64,000 nucleotides of DNA from Niallia sp. Man26 (lineage in GTDB: Bacteria; Bacillota; Bacilli; Bacillales; Cytobacillaceae), in NCBI RefSeq assembly GCF_022049065.2, contig NZ_CP095743.1, positions 3,115,001-3,179,000 on the forward strand, in the 5' to 3' direction. Numbering within the stretch: position 1 is the stretch's first letter; every line of letters begins with the position of its first letter. The notes beneath the pieces were generated by a model. It was not told the origin of the DNA and did no database searches. It was given only the letters and a program-made list of their open reading frames with translations. Of the stretch, positions 30,818-39,975 are shown piece by piece. The position numbers and the translations under genes are program-made.

Positions 30818-32538
30818 ACTGTCTCCTCCACTACACCTTGTGACTTCACGATTTCTTGATACACACTGCAGCTTGCCAGTAATTGCTCATGTGTGCCAAT
30901 CCCTGCAATCTTTCCTTCGTCTAAGACGATAATAGTATCTGCATCTTTAATGGTGCTGACCCTTTGTGCAACGATTACAACATTTGCATCCGTAATTTCC
31001 TTATTCAACGCTTTTCTTAAATTAGCATCTGTTCGATAATCAAGGGCGGAAAAGCTGTCATCAAACAAGTAAATGCGCGGCTTTCTTACAAGTGCTCTCG
31101 CAATGGACAGACGCTGCTTTTGTCCGCCTGAAAGATTTGCGCCTCCTTGTGAAAGTTCTGAATAGATGCCCTTCTCCAGCTCATCGACAAACTCCTTCGA
31201 TTGGGAAATCTCCAAAGCTTTCCGTATTTCTGCCTCTGTAGCATCTTCCTTTCCAAATCGGATATTATCGGCAATTGTCCCTGTAAAAAGGACAGCTTTT
31301 TGCGGCACATAACCGATTAGCTGGCGCAGATCGCCTTGAGCATACTCCTTTATATTCATTCCATCTACAAGTATTTCACCTTTATTCACATCGTAAAATC
31401 TTGCTATTAAATGAAGGATTGTGGATTTCCCTGAGCCTGTCCCGCCAATAATGGCAGTTGTCGTTCCAGGTCTCATTTGAAACGAAAGATGCTCAAGCAC
31501 TGGCTTTTCTGCCAAGGGATAAGAGAAACTCACATTCCGAAATTCTACATCTCCTCTGCGTAGCATTTGACTGTTTGTTTCGTTATCCTTCATTACTGGC
31601 GAAATTTCAAGTACCTCATTGATACGCTCTGCAGAAGCAGAAGCACGAGGCATCATTACAAATATCATGCTGACCATCATAAGAGAAAACATAATTTGCA
31701 TTCCATATTGGACAAACGCCATGATGTCACCGACCTGCATATTTCCTTGGTCTACCTGAATAGAACCGAACCAAATAATAGCAACTGTAGATAAATTAAG
31801 AACAATCATCATAATCGGCATGGTAATCGCCATAATTTTATTGACCTTTAAAGCAGTAGTGGTCAAATCTTCGTTAGCATGACGAAAACGTTTCTGTTCA
31901 AACTCCTCTTTATTAAAGGAGCGAATTACACGAACACCAGTCAAATTTTCTCGAAGCACACCATTAAGGTTATCAAGCTTGTTTTGCATCACCTTAAATA
32001 ATGGGATGCCCTTTTTTATAACAAGATAGATAGTAAGTGCGAGTACCGGGATGGCCACTAGGAATATCAAGGACAGCTTCGCATTTTTTGATATTGCCAT
32101 TACAATCCCGCCGATACACATCATTGGCGCTAACACAACCATTCTTAATATCATCATTGTTACTTGCTGCACTTGACTTACGTCGTTTGTTGTTCTGTTG
32201 ATTAGCGAGGAAATTCCTACTTGATTTGCTTCCTCTATTCCGAAGCTCTCTACCTTATAAAACATCTTTCTTCTTAAGTCCTTTGCAAAAGATGATCCAA
32301 CTTTAGAGGAGTAATAGCTTGAAAAACAAGCACATACCGTGCCAAAGGCAGCGACTGCAATCATCAATCCGCCTAGTTGCAGCATTAGAGGGCGGTTATC
32401 CTTTACAATTCCATTATCGACTATATCAGCCATAATTGTCGGCAAAAACAGTTCTGCCAGTACTCTGAACAGTGTTAATAACAGTACGATCGCAACCCCT
32501 ATCTTATACGGTTTTAATCCTAGCAGCAGCTTCTTCAT
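30814..32538 (-). CDS. yfiB: ABC exporter half-transporter YfiB-like
   Basis: 574 residues: six membrane helices, then an ATPase domain with Walker A GGTGSGKST and signature LSGGQKQR. After Walker B the usual catalytic glutamate is aspartate (IYLFDDSFSALD), so this half carries the degenerate site seen in heterodimeric exporters such as TM287/288. The partner YfiC-like protein provides the canonical glutamate. First gene of a two-gene operon. Confidence 0.87.
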   Translation of the reverse strand: MKKLLLGLKPYKIGVAIVLLLTLFRVLAELFLPTIMADIVDNGIVKDNRPLMLQLGGLMIAVAAFGTVCACFSSYYSSKVGSSFAKDLRRKMFYKVESFGIEEANQVGISSLINRTTNDVSQVQQVTMMILRMVVLAPMMCIGGIVMAISKNAKLSLIFLVAIPVLALTIYLVIKKGIPLFKVMQNKLDNLNGVLRENLTGVRVIRSFNKEEFEQKRFRHANEDLTTTALKVNKIMAITMPIMMIVLNLSTVAIIWFGSIQVDQGNMQVGDIMAFVQYGMQIMFSLMMVSMIFVMMPRASASAERINEVLEISPVMKDNETNSQMLRRGDVEFRNVSFSYPLAEKPVLEHLSFQMRPGTTTAIIGGTGSGKSTILHLIARFYDVNKGEILVDGMNIKEYAQGDLRQLIGYVPQKAVLFTGTIADNIRFGKEDATEAEIRKALEISQSKEFVDELEKGIYSELSQGGANLSGGQKQRLSIARALVRKPRIYLFDDSFSALDYRTDANLRKALNKEITDANVVIVAQRVSTIKDADTIIVLDEGKIAGIGTHEQLLASCSVYQEIVKSQGVVEETV

Positions 32539-32824
32539 TCATTTCCCTCCAATCTTCCTTCATTGTTGCTATAATCTCTCGACAGCTTCACTGTATACCT
32601 CATTTAGCAACTCAATAAACTTATTATTAACTGCTATATCTCTTGCTCTTTTCATACATTTACTTTGTACTATCATTTCCTTTATCTTTTAAAGAAAACC
32701 TTTCAACCTGTCTGTTCCTATTTATAAACAAAGCGAAAATTCTTCCTTTCATTAGGCAGGCTAACTAATTATAGGAAAGGGTATTTTTGATGTCAATTAA
32801 TATAGAAGAACAGCAATCTTGCAC
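32539..32824. other. Region upstream of yfiB with a possible small ORF
   Basis: Non-coding apart from a minus-strand frame of 35 codons at 32569-32676 (starts MIVQSKCMKRARDI, ends YSEAVERL). AAAGGAA lies directly before its ATG, too close for a good ribosome site. It ends 30 bp before yfiB. Reality uncertain. Confidence 0.35.
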
Positions 32825-32853
32825 AAAAAAACCCGCTTTGCCGGCGGGTTTTT
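32825..32853 (-). terminator. Terminator of the large chemoreceptor gene
   Basis: GC-rich arms AAAACCCGC and GCGGGTTTT with T-runs on both strands, directly after the stop codon at 32857. Confidence 0.82.
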
Positions 32854-32856
32854 GTC

Positions 32857-34944
32857 TTACACTTTAAATTTATTAACAATCACAAGCAGCTCTTCTGCCA
32901 TTTTTGTCAAAGCTTTAGCAGAGGAATTAATTTCTTCCATGCTGGCAAGCTGCTCTTCTGAAGCGGCTGCCACCTCTTGGGCACCTGCTGCATTGCCAAG
33001 TGCAATTGTGGCAATATCATTGGCTGAGGAGGAAACCTCTTGTAGGCCTGCAGACATTTGCTGTGCAGCCCCAGATACGTCTTCCATTTCCGGACCCATT
33101 TCTTTTGTGCTTTGTATAATTTGGGCAAACTTGTCAGATGTAGCTTCTGAGATGGATAATCCTGCTTCAGCATTTTTTGATACTTCTCCCATGATGACAA
33201 CCGATTGATCTGTATCTTTTTGAATGTCAGCAATAAGGGCAGAGATAAGCTTAGCAGACTCCTGCGATTGTTCTGCAAGCTTGCGAACTTCATTGGCAAC
33301 AACGGAGAAACCTTTGCCGTGCTCTCCGGCTCTTGCTGATTCAATGGCCGCATTTAAAGCCAGTAAATTAGTTTGATCAGCAATGGAGCCAATAACTTGA
33401 ATGATTTTGCCGATTTCCTTGGAGCGGATATTTAATTCCTCAATCACTTTATTTGATTGCTTAATAGACTGGTGAATAAACTGCATTTGTTTCAAGTTTT
33501 TCTCAACAAATGCTCCGCCTTCTTCAGCCAAATGATGTGCATCCTTGGAAAGAGCTGCGACAGCAGTTGATTTATCTGCAATCTTCATTACATCTTGAAG
33601 AACTTCCTCTAACGAAGTAGAGTTTTGCCCAATACTTGTCGTAATGTTCTCTGCATCATGAGCAATTTGCTGCACAGATGTAGTCACCTGATTAGAAGCA
33701 GCTGTCGTTTGACCAGCACTTGCCACCAATTGTTCAGAAGAGGCAGTCACCTGCTCCATCGAATGATTCAGACTTGTAACAACATCTCGCAAGTGACTCT
33801 GCATGCTTGTAAAGCCTTTGGCAAGCAAACCAATTTCGTCCTTTGCTTTAATCGAAATATCTTCTGTTAAATCACCGGCGGAAATTCGTTCTGCACTTTT
33901 AGCCAACAGCTTCAATGGCATAATAATAGAGCGGATAATATAGAAAATAAGTGCGCCGCCAATTATAATTGCCGCAATCAGCACAATCGTTGTTGTTGAA
34001 AAAATAGTCGAAGACGCCTTTCCTATCTCCGATTGATCCATAACGCCAGCAATCTTCCAGCCTGTTTTTTCATCAGACTCATAAATTGCTAACCTCTCCT
34101 GCTGTTCGTCAGTAAAGGCCACTTCTCCTTCCTTCTCTTTATACATTTCCTGAATCCACTGTGAATTATCCTTTGCACCAGTATTTGAATTAGGATGATA
34201 AATATAGTTTCCTTGTGCATCCAGGAGCAGCATATATCCTTGTTCACCGATTTTCGAGCCTCTGATCATATCCTTTAAAGAACTGATCTTTAAATCGATT
34301 GCAATGGCACCTTTTTTTTCATACGTAACCTTAGAGAACGTAACAATCGAATTCCCTGTTCGCTCATCCTCCCTCGGCTGGAGCATCACAACATTCCCGT
34401 CTGAATTAACAGCTTCCTTATACCAGGTTTGATCGAGAAAATCTATTCCATCTGGCACTTCCTGATTTGCATTTATGTATACTTCGCCATCTTCCCTAAC
34501 ATAGTAAACATTAAGAACATCTTGGTTCTGTCCTAAGTATTGGGTGAATATTCTTCTTATTTCATTTCTGTCTCCGTCGAGCATTGAATCATCAATTGCA
34601 TTCGCCATAAAGGTTGCATCCTGCTCTTTCTTAGTTGTTATAGATGCAATTTCATTATGAATAAACTTGACACTTTCATGTGAGGAAACAATTAGATTTT
34701 GTTCAATTTTATCTTTTGCTATTACATAGGAAACAATGGAAATAATTAAGCTGGGAACTAGGAGAATAGTGAGAAAGGAGAATATAAGCTTTTTTCGTAT
34801 AGATACGAACTTAGTCTTTGTCTTTCTATTTTTCCCCAGTCTTGCAAACACAGTATTAATTTCTTTTTTCCAGTTTCGTATGCTAGCTGTTACTTTAGTG
34901 CCACCTTCTTTCTTTTTGAAAAATTTAGACTTTTTGCTTTTCAT
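32857..34944 (-). CDS. Methyl-accepting chemotaxis protein, dCache-type
   Basis: Transmembrane chemoreceptor of 695 residues. A lysine-rich cytoplasmic start is followed by a helix at about 53-75, a ~270-residue extracellular Cache sensor (with [15 protein letters not shown] and [15 protein letters not shown]), a second helix, HAMP, and the signalling coiled coil with tip [19 protein letters not shown]. Related B. subtilis receptors (McpA, McpB, McpC type) sense amino acids or sugars. Start at 34944 chosen for AAAAGGAGT 7 nt upstream; earlier in-frame codons lack a site. Confidence 0.92.
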   Translation of the reverse strand: MKSKKSKFFKKKEGGTKVTASIRNWKKEINTVFARLGKNRKTKTKFVSIRKKLIFSFLTILLVPSLIISIVSYVIAKDKIEQNLIVSSHESVKFIHNEIASITTKKEQDATFMANAIDDSMLDGDRNEIRRIFTQYLGQNQDVLNVYYVREDGEVYINANQEVPDGIDFLDQTWYKEAVNSDGNVVMLQPREDERTGNSIVTFSKVTYEKKGAIAIDLKISSLKDMIRGSKIGEQGYMLLLDAQGNYIYHPNSNTGAKDNSQWIQEMYKEKEGEVAFTDEQQERLAIYESDEKTGWKIAGVMDQSEIGKASSTIFSTTTIVLIAAIIIGGALIFYIIRSIIMPLKLLAKSAERISAGDLTEDISIKAKDEIGLLAKGFTSMQSHLRDVVTSLNHSMEQVTASSEQLVASAGQTTAASNQVTTSVQQIAHDAENITTSIGQNSTSLEEVLQDVMKIADKSTAVAALSKDAHHLAEEGGAFVEKNLKQMQFIHQSIKQSNKVIEELNIRSKEIGKIIQVIGSIADQTNLLALNAAIESARAGEHGKGFSVVANEVRKLAEQSQESAKLISALIADIQKDTDQSVVIMGEVSKNAEAGLSISEATSDKFAQIIQSTKEMGPEMEDVSGAAQQMSAGLQEVSSSANDIATIALGNAAGAQEVAAASEEQLASMEEINSSAKALTKMAEELLVIVNKFKV

Positions 34945-35058
34945 GAATACTACTCCTTTTGGGCTATTTATGAAAATATTCATATAAATCAAATTACCTA
35001 TTCATTATAGCAAAAAACTAAATTTTTCTGAATAAATTATTTATAAAAAATATTCTTT

Positions 35059-36006
35059 TTAGTCGTTTATTGTCACTTTATGTTGTATTTCTCCTTTTCG
35101 TAAGTAGCTTTTAATATTTCCTAGCACCATATCTCCTATTCTCGCTGAACATTCCTCTGTAGCCCCGCCTATATGACTAGAACAGATAACATTATCAAGC
35201 TCAACTAATTCAAGCACAGGCGGTTCCTTGCTAAAAACATCTAATGCAGCTCCTTTTATCTTGTTAGCTTTTAAACAGGCGATAAGCGCCTTTTCATCGA
35301 TTAAATCTCCTCTAGCAATATTGATTAAATAAGCAGAGCTTTTCATTAAGGAAAGTCTCGTTTCATTTATTAAATGATAAGTTGATTTTTTTAGACTAGT
35401 GCTGATTACTACATAATCAGATGTGGCTAGCAGTTCTTCCAGACTGACAAATTGCACACCAAGCCTTTTTGCTTCTTTTTCATCTTGGTAATTTGCAAAT
35501 GCGACTATATCCATATCGAAACCTGTTGCCCGCTTGGCAACTTTTTTTCCAATTTCTCCAAATCCAATGATTCCAAGCCGCTTTCCTTCAATTTCATTGC
35601 CCATATGCAGCAGCCATTTGCCGTTTTTAACTATTTCATTTGATTTTGTTAAATTTCTTGAAACAGACAGCATCAAACCTATTGCAAGGTCTGCAACAGA
35701 AGATGCATTTTGGCCGGGAGTATTTGTAACCATAATGTCCCGTTCTGATGCAGCAGCCAAGTCAATATTATCAACACCAGTCCCAAACTTGGAAATATAT
35801 TTGAGATTTGGAGCATTTGCTATCGTGTCTCGATCAATCCGCTCTACCCCAGTCACAATAATTTCTGCATCATGCAGGTAATCTGTTATACTTTCCTTTT
35901 TTGTTGTAATACTTGTTACCGAAACACCAAGCTTGCCTAATTCCTCCTCGAGCTTTCGCTTCTCTTTCGTAAAACCCTCACTTAAAGACAGTAAAATATT
36001 TGTCAT
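35059..36006 (-). CDS. D-2-hydroxyacid dehydrogenase, phosphoglycerate dehydrogenase type
   Basis: NAD-dependent oxidoreductase of 315 residues. The Rossmann motif is GIIGFGEIGKKV; the catalytic triad is covered by IARGDLID (Arg), the following Glu region (FSKEPP) and SSHIGGATEE (His). No ACT domain, so it is not a full SerA. The substrate cannot be told from sequence; a sugar-acid or hydroxypyruvate role is possible because a PfkB kinase lies next upstream. Start at 36006 after GGGGGGAAG. Confidence 0.87.
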   Translation of the reverse strand: MTNILLSLSEGFTKEKRKLEEELGKLGVSVTSITTKKESITDYLHDAEIIVTGVERIDRDTIANAPNLKYISKFGTGVDNIDLAAASERDIMVTNTPGQNASSVADLAIGLMLSVSRNLTKSNEIVKNGKWLLHMGNEIEGKRLGIIGFGEIGKKVAKRATGFDMDIVAFANYQDEKEAKRLGVQFVSLEELLATSDYVVISTSLKKSTYHLINETRLSLMKSSAYLINIARGDLIDEKALIACLKANKIKGAALDVFSKEPPVLELVELDNVICSSHIGGATEECSARIGDMVLGNIKSYLRKGEIQHKVTIND

Positions 36007-36100
36007 GATTCTTCCCCCCATTAAATAACTGCTCACATAATAGTTGTATTATACAAAATCTTCTAACTAATTTCACATTCAATGGAATAATTTCTAACAT

Positions 36101-36136
36101 AAAAAACCAGCTCTTTATTAGAAGAGCTGGTTTTTA
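36101..36136 (-). terminator. Terminator of the PfkB kinase gene
   Basis: Arms AAAAACCAGCTCTT and AAGAGCTGGTTTTT, overlapping the stop codon of the kinase gene; T-runs on both strands. Confidence 0.82.
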
Positions 36137-37089
36137 TGAGGATTAGTAAAAAATTTTTCGGCAATATTGCTGTAGCCTCCAATGTTAGGCAATGCTCCTG
36201 GTTCTTTGGCAATTAATGCACCCATTATGTTCCCATTGCAGGCATAATCAGCAGCCTTTTGAATGTTGGCAGGAAAACCATCTGTATAAATACAGTATAA
36301 CACTGCCCCCATAAAGGCATCTCCTGCCCCTGTCGTATCAACTGCCTGTACTGCTTTGCTCTTAACATGCTGCACTTGCCCTTGAAAAACAGCATATGAC
36401 CCGGCTTTTCCTGTTGTCACAAATAAAAGGGGAATATTCATTTCTTTTACTCTACTCAATGCCGCATCAAGACTTTCTTCCTCTAGTAAGAAAAGAAGCT
36501 CTTCCTCTGAAAACTTAACAATGTCAGCAATCGGCAGTAAAGACAGAATAGTGCTTCGGCAATGCTCTTCGCTCTCCCATCTTTTCAAGCGGATATTGGC
36601 ATCAAAGCTAATGTAAGCACCATGGTTTTTTGCTGTCATAATTGCTTTTACTGTTGCCTCCTTTGCCGCTTCATGAAATAAGGTTCCCGAGCCAAAATAG
36701 AACAGCAATTTATTCAAGAAGGCTTCCTCTTTAATATCATCAACTGACAGGACATCATCAGGTGTCTTATTTTCATAGGAGTGGAAATGCCTGTCCCCAT
36801 TTTGATCTAAATGAATGTAGACACTTGGAAGCAGCTTTCCTTTCGACAGCACACTATAATCAAGCTTAATATTTTCCTTAGCCAATTGTTCCTGTACAAA
36901 CTGGCTATCTTGTTCATTTCCGAGCTTTGTCACATAAAAGCTTGGAATACCGAATCTGCTTAAATGGACTGCCAGGTTCACAGAAGCTCCTCCAAGCCGC
37001 TTTTCATAATTGTCATTGTTCTCATTAATAGACAAATAATCTATAAAAGCATCACCGATAGCAATTGCCCCTTGATGTACTATTCTCAT
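36118..37089 (-). CDS. PfkB-family sugar kinase (fructokinase-like)
   Basis: Ribokinase-fold kinase of 323 residues. N-terminal signature GGASVNLAVHLSRFG and C-terminal signature DTTGAGDAFMGAVLY with the catalytic Asp. Such proteins phosphorylate fructose, 2-keto-3-deoxygluconate or similar sugars; fructokinase is the nearest guess. A terminator separates it from the dehydrogenase gene downstream, so joint function is only suggestive. It is divergent from uppP. Confidence 0.83.
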   Translation of the reverse strand: MRIVHQGAIAIGDAFIDYLSINENNDNYEKRLGGASVNLAVHLSRFGIPSFYVTKLGNEQDSQFVQEQLAKENIKLDYSVLSKGKLLPSVYIHLDQNGDRHFHSYENKTPDDVLSVDDIKEEAFLNKLLFYFGSGTLFHEAAKEATVKAIMTAKNHGAYISFDANIRLKRWESEEHCRSTILSLLPIADIVKFSEEELLFLLEEESLDAALSRVKEMNIPLLFVTTGKAGSYAVFQGQVQHVKSKAVQAVDTTGAGDAFMGAVLYCIYTDGFPANIQKAADYACNGNIMGALIAKEPGALPNIGGYSNIAEKFFTNPHKNQLF

Positions 37090-37133
37090 CTTCTTATTCC
37101 TCTCTATCTGTTCATATTCTCCTATTTTATTGT

Positions 37134-37169
37134 AAAAACCAAATAATGTGAAACCCTTTTGGTTTTTTT
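37134..37169 (+). terminator. Hairpin with T-tract between divergent genes
   Basis: Arms AAAACCAAA and TTTGGTTTT around 13 nt, followed on the plus strand by seven T. It lies between the divergent kinase gene and uppP, where no plus-strand gene needs ending; it may stop an antisense or leader RNA. Confidence 0.5.
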
Positions 37170-37340
37170 CCCGTTAATATATTGGTGGACTTAGTTTAGT
37201 TCCTATGGCTTATGGAAAAGAGGGTAGATGCCTATAGAAATGGGAGTTTTTCTTTTCAAATAAATTTGTTATGATAGATAGGACATGCGCATAAAATCAA
37301 TAGATTATTAATTACATATAAAGCATTAGGAGTGGATAGT

Positions 37341-38177
37341 TTGGACGTTTTATGGGAAATAGTTGTCGCCATCATCTTAGGGATTGTGGAAGGACTAACA
37401 GAATTTGCACCTGTTTCCTCAACAGGTCATATGATCATCGTGGATGATTTGCTGCTTAAATCTGGAGAATTGTTTAACCCTCAGGTTGCCAATACTTTCA
37501 AGGTGGTTATTCAATTAGGGTCTATTTTAGCTGTTGTCATTCTTTTCTGGGGTCGTTTTATGAATTTACTTGGCCTGAAAAAAGATATTAACGGCAAAAA
37601 AATCGAAGGACCTAAATTAAGTCTTGTACAAATTATTATCGGTTTACTGCCTGCTGCAGTTCTTGGCTTCCTTTTTGAAGACTATATCGATTCGAAGCTC
37701 TTTGGCATTCGCACAGTCGTTTACGCATTGATTGCTGGAGCTGTTTTAATGATTATTGCTGATTATGTACAAAAAAAGAAAAAAATCACAGCAGAAACTG
37801 TCGATCAAATCACTAATAAACAGGCATTCTTCATCGGCTTGTTCCAGTGTATCGCTTTATGGCCTGGTTTTTCCCGCTCTGGATCTACTATATCAGGGGG
37901 AGTGCTGATGGGCTTAAGCCACCGCGCTGCAGCAGACTTCACCTTCATCATGGCAGTTCCAATCATGGCAGGAGCAAGCTTTTTATCACTATTGAAGAAC
38001 TGGGAATACATAACTGGAGATGTTCTGCCGTTTTTCATCGCAGGCTTTATCAGCGCATTTATATTCGCATTGATTTCCATTAGATTCTTCTTAAAATTAA
38101 TAAACAGAGTTAAATTGGTGCCATTTGCCATTTACCGCATCCTTATAGCGGTTATCATCATTCTTGTATTCTTCTAA
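37341..38177 (+). CDS. uppP: Undecaprenyl-diphosphatase UppP (BacA)
   Basis: Membrane phosphatase of 278 residues that recycles undecaprenyl pyrophosphate for cell-wall synthesis and gives bacitracin resistance. The two family motifs are present: EFAPVSSTGH near the N-terminus and PGFSRSGSTISGG in the middle. About eight membrane helices. The TTG at 37341 is chosen because AGGAG lies 8 nt upstream; a GTG at 37332 overlaps that site. A -10-like TATGAT is at about 37270. Confidence 0.95.
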   Translation: MDVLWEIVVAIILGIVEGLTEFAPVSSTGHMIIVDDLLLKSGELFNPQVANTFKVVIQLGSILAVVILFWGRFMNLLGLKKDINGKKIEGPKLSLVQIIIGLLPAAVLGFLFEDYIDSKLFGIRTVVYALIAGAVLMIIADYVQKKKKITAETVDQITNKQAFFIGLFQCIALWPGFSRSGSTISGGVLMGLSHRAAADFTFIMAVPIMAGASFLSLLKNWEYITGDVLPFFIAGFISAFIFALISIRFFLKLINRVKLVPFAIYRILIAVIIILVFF

Positions 38178-38207
38178 AAGAGAAAGCTTTTAAGCTTTCT
38201 CTTTTTT
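38176..38207 (+). terminator. Terminator of uppP
   Basis: Arms AAAAGAGAAAGCTT and AAGCTTTCTCTTTT with a T-run, overlapping the uppP stop codon. Confidence 0.85.
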
Positions 38208-38341
38208 CATATAAAAACCAATCAGTATAAAAGAACTAATTTCCTTCATTTTATGGAATACTGGCAGGAAAATACTTTTTATTTCTCCCTTATTTTGTTA
38301 ACATGCAAAAAGTAAGTTCAAATCCAAGGAGCCTGCCAAAA

Positions 38342-38530
38342 ATGCCAAACATTTCGAAGGAAACGGAAGACATCAAGGAATTGCTGCGAATGATAGACCA
38401 TTTAAGGGATGAGTTGGTCCAAATTGCTTCAAGCGAAGGCTTTTCAAGTCCAAATACAATCAGGACAAGCCAGCTGCTTGATTCCTATATAGTTAAGTAC
38501 CAACGAATGTGCAAAAAAAAGAAAGATTAA
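38342..38530 (+). CDS. Spo0E-like aspartyl-phosphate phosphatase
   Basis: Small helical protein of 62 residues carrying the Spo0E signature SQLLDSYIVKY. Members remove the phosphate from Spo0A-P and so delay sporulation. The ATG at 38342 has GGAG about 10 nt upstream and starts just before the conserved region; an in-frame ATG at 38303 has no ribosome site. The exact target is inferred from the family. Confidence 0.82.
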   Translation: MPNISKETEDIKELLRMIDHLRDELVQIASSEGFSSPNTIRTSQLLDSYIVKYQRMCKKKKD

Positions 38531-38570
38531 CTACAAAAAAACAAGTGCAATAAATGCACCTGTCCTTATA

Positions 38571-39578
38571 TTAAATCCTATTTTTATCCTTAACCTCTAA
38601 AATATCCAATAAGAAAATAAAAATTGGAATACCTACAATCAGTCCCCATACCCCAAAGAAATGCTCTGAAAAAATCAGGACAATAAAGGTAAAAAATACA
38701 GGTAAGTCAGTTTTTGAGGACATAAGCTTCGGATTAAGTATATATGCTTCAATTGCATGCACTACCATTACAATAATAATGACTGTTACTACCTTCGCAA
38801 TACCGCCTATCGAAAACGCAATGATACATAATGGAATCAACGAAATAATGACGCCCGCAACAGGAATAAGCCCTAATATGAAGATCATCATGGCAATGCC
38901 AAACAGCTGCGGGAAACCTAGAAAGTATAAGGAAATCGTCGTCAAGCCACAGTTTACTAAAGCAATAATGAATTGTGCCTCAATTACCTTGCCAAAGGTT
39001 CCAGCAAATTTACTCCCAAAATAACTCAATTCACGATAAATCGGAGCAATCTTGCTTTCATTGAACTTATGAGAAAACTGCTTGAGCCGGTCTTTCTCCA
39101 ATAAGTAAAACAAGCTTAAAATAATAGCCAAAAACAGCTGCAGACCAAGTTTACCGATATTCGTAAAATAACCGAGAACGAAGGAAAAGCCCTGCTCTAA
39201 ATAATTAAGGACCTGATAACGGCTAATTGTCTCTATCATGTAGTTGATAACCGGATTATCATTCGGTCTCATGTAAAAACGGATTATATTGCGCACCAAT
39301 TGTTTAATTTCTTCAATAAAGACTGGCAAATAGGCGGAAATTCCGTACACTAGCGCACCTATGACAATGATATATAATGCGATGGCAATAATGCTCCGCT
39401 TTATAGGAAGTCTTTTGGAAAATAACTCGACAAATCGATCCATCAAAAAAGCAAAGATGAACGTAAATAATATTAAGTTAATCATACTGCTCACTGCATA
39501 GAGGATGACAGCAAACAAAACAAGAATAAAGAATCTCTTTATATCCTTGTTAGCAAAGATATTTTTGTACTCACCCAT
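38571..39578 (-). CDS. AI-2E family transporter
   Basis: Polytopic protein of 335 residues with seven to eight membrane helices and the AI-2E family (PF01594-type) layout, including the late segment LGLIPVAGVIISLIP and YILNPKLMS. Homologues transport autoinducer-2, act as Na+/H+ antiporters, or have unknown cargo. Monocistronic; the 3' end is convergent with the Spo0E-like gene. Confidence 0.85.
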   Translation of the reverse strand: MGEYKNIFANKDIKRFFILVLFAVILYAVSSMINLILFTFIFAFLMDRFVELFSKRLPIKRSIIAIALYIIVIGALVYGISAYLPVFIEEIKQLVRNIIRFYMRPNDNPVINYMIETISRYQVLNYLEQGFSFVLGYFTNIGKLGLQLFLAIILSLFYLLEKDRLKQFSHKFNESKIAPIYRELSYFGSKFAGTFGKVIEAQFIIALVNCGLTTISLYFLGFPQLFGIAMMIFILGLIPVAGVIISLIPLCIIAFSIGGIAKVVTVIIIVMVVHAIEAYILNPKLMSSKTDLPVFFTFIVLIFSEHFFGVWGLIVGIPIFIFLLDILEVKDKNRI

Positions 39579-39975
39579 AAAAAGACTCCTGACACCAATA
39601 AAATAAGCGATTCAAGTTAATCACTTCAAACATGAAATTTCTTCCAGCGTTATCCAAAAATTTTTTAACTTTAAAAACTTTCCTATATCTTATTATCAAT
39701 TTAGTTGCACAAAATAACAAGTGTAATTTATTAAGGATGGGAGGAAATTCGAATCATTCATCAGGACAACCCCCTTTCAACACTTGTCCTTTTCTCCTAC
39801 TGTTTGGTAAATAGTGGTTGTTTTTTCACAAAGCTGTCAAACTCAGCATTTTCAAGCAATAATGTTTATATTTTTTTGAAAATTTCTTCTTTACAGTTTA
39901 TTAAAATCCTAGTAAACTGGACAAAAGTTTCAACTTTAGATAATTTTCGATCTATTTCGACATCAGGAGGTTCTT
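39579..39975. other. Intergenic region before the YfnA-like permease
   Basis: About 400 bp of AT-rich DNA between divergent genes that should hold both promoters. A TTGACA at about 39834 on the minus strand could serve the AI-2E-type gene, but no -10 at good spacing is evident. No T-box or other riboswitch core was found. Confidence 0.4.

Noticed and set aside
32789..32866. 25-codon plus-strand frame beginning MSINIEEQQSC
   Set aside because: Although AGGAAAGGG precedes it, most of the frame is the terminator hairpin of the chemoreceptor gene.
39579..39975. T-box or other riboswitch before the amino-acid permease
   Set aside because: No GGTGG-type T-box core or other known aptamer core is present.
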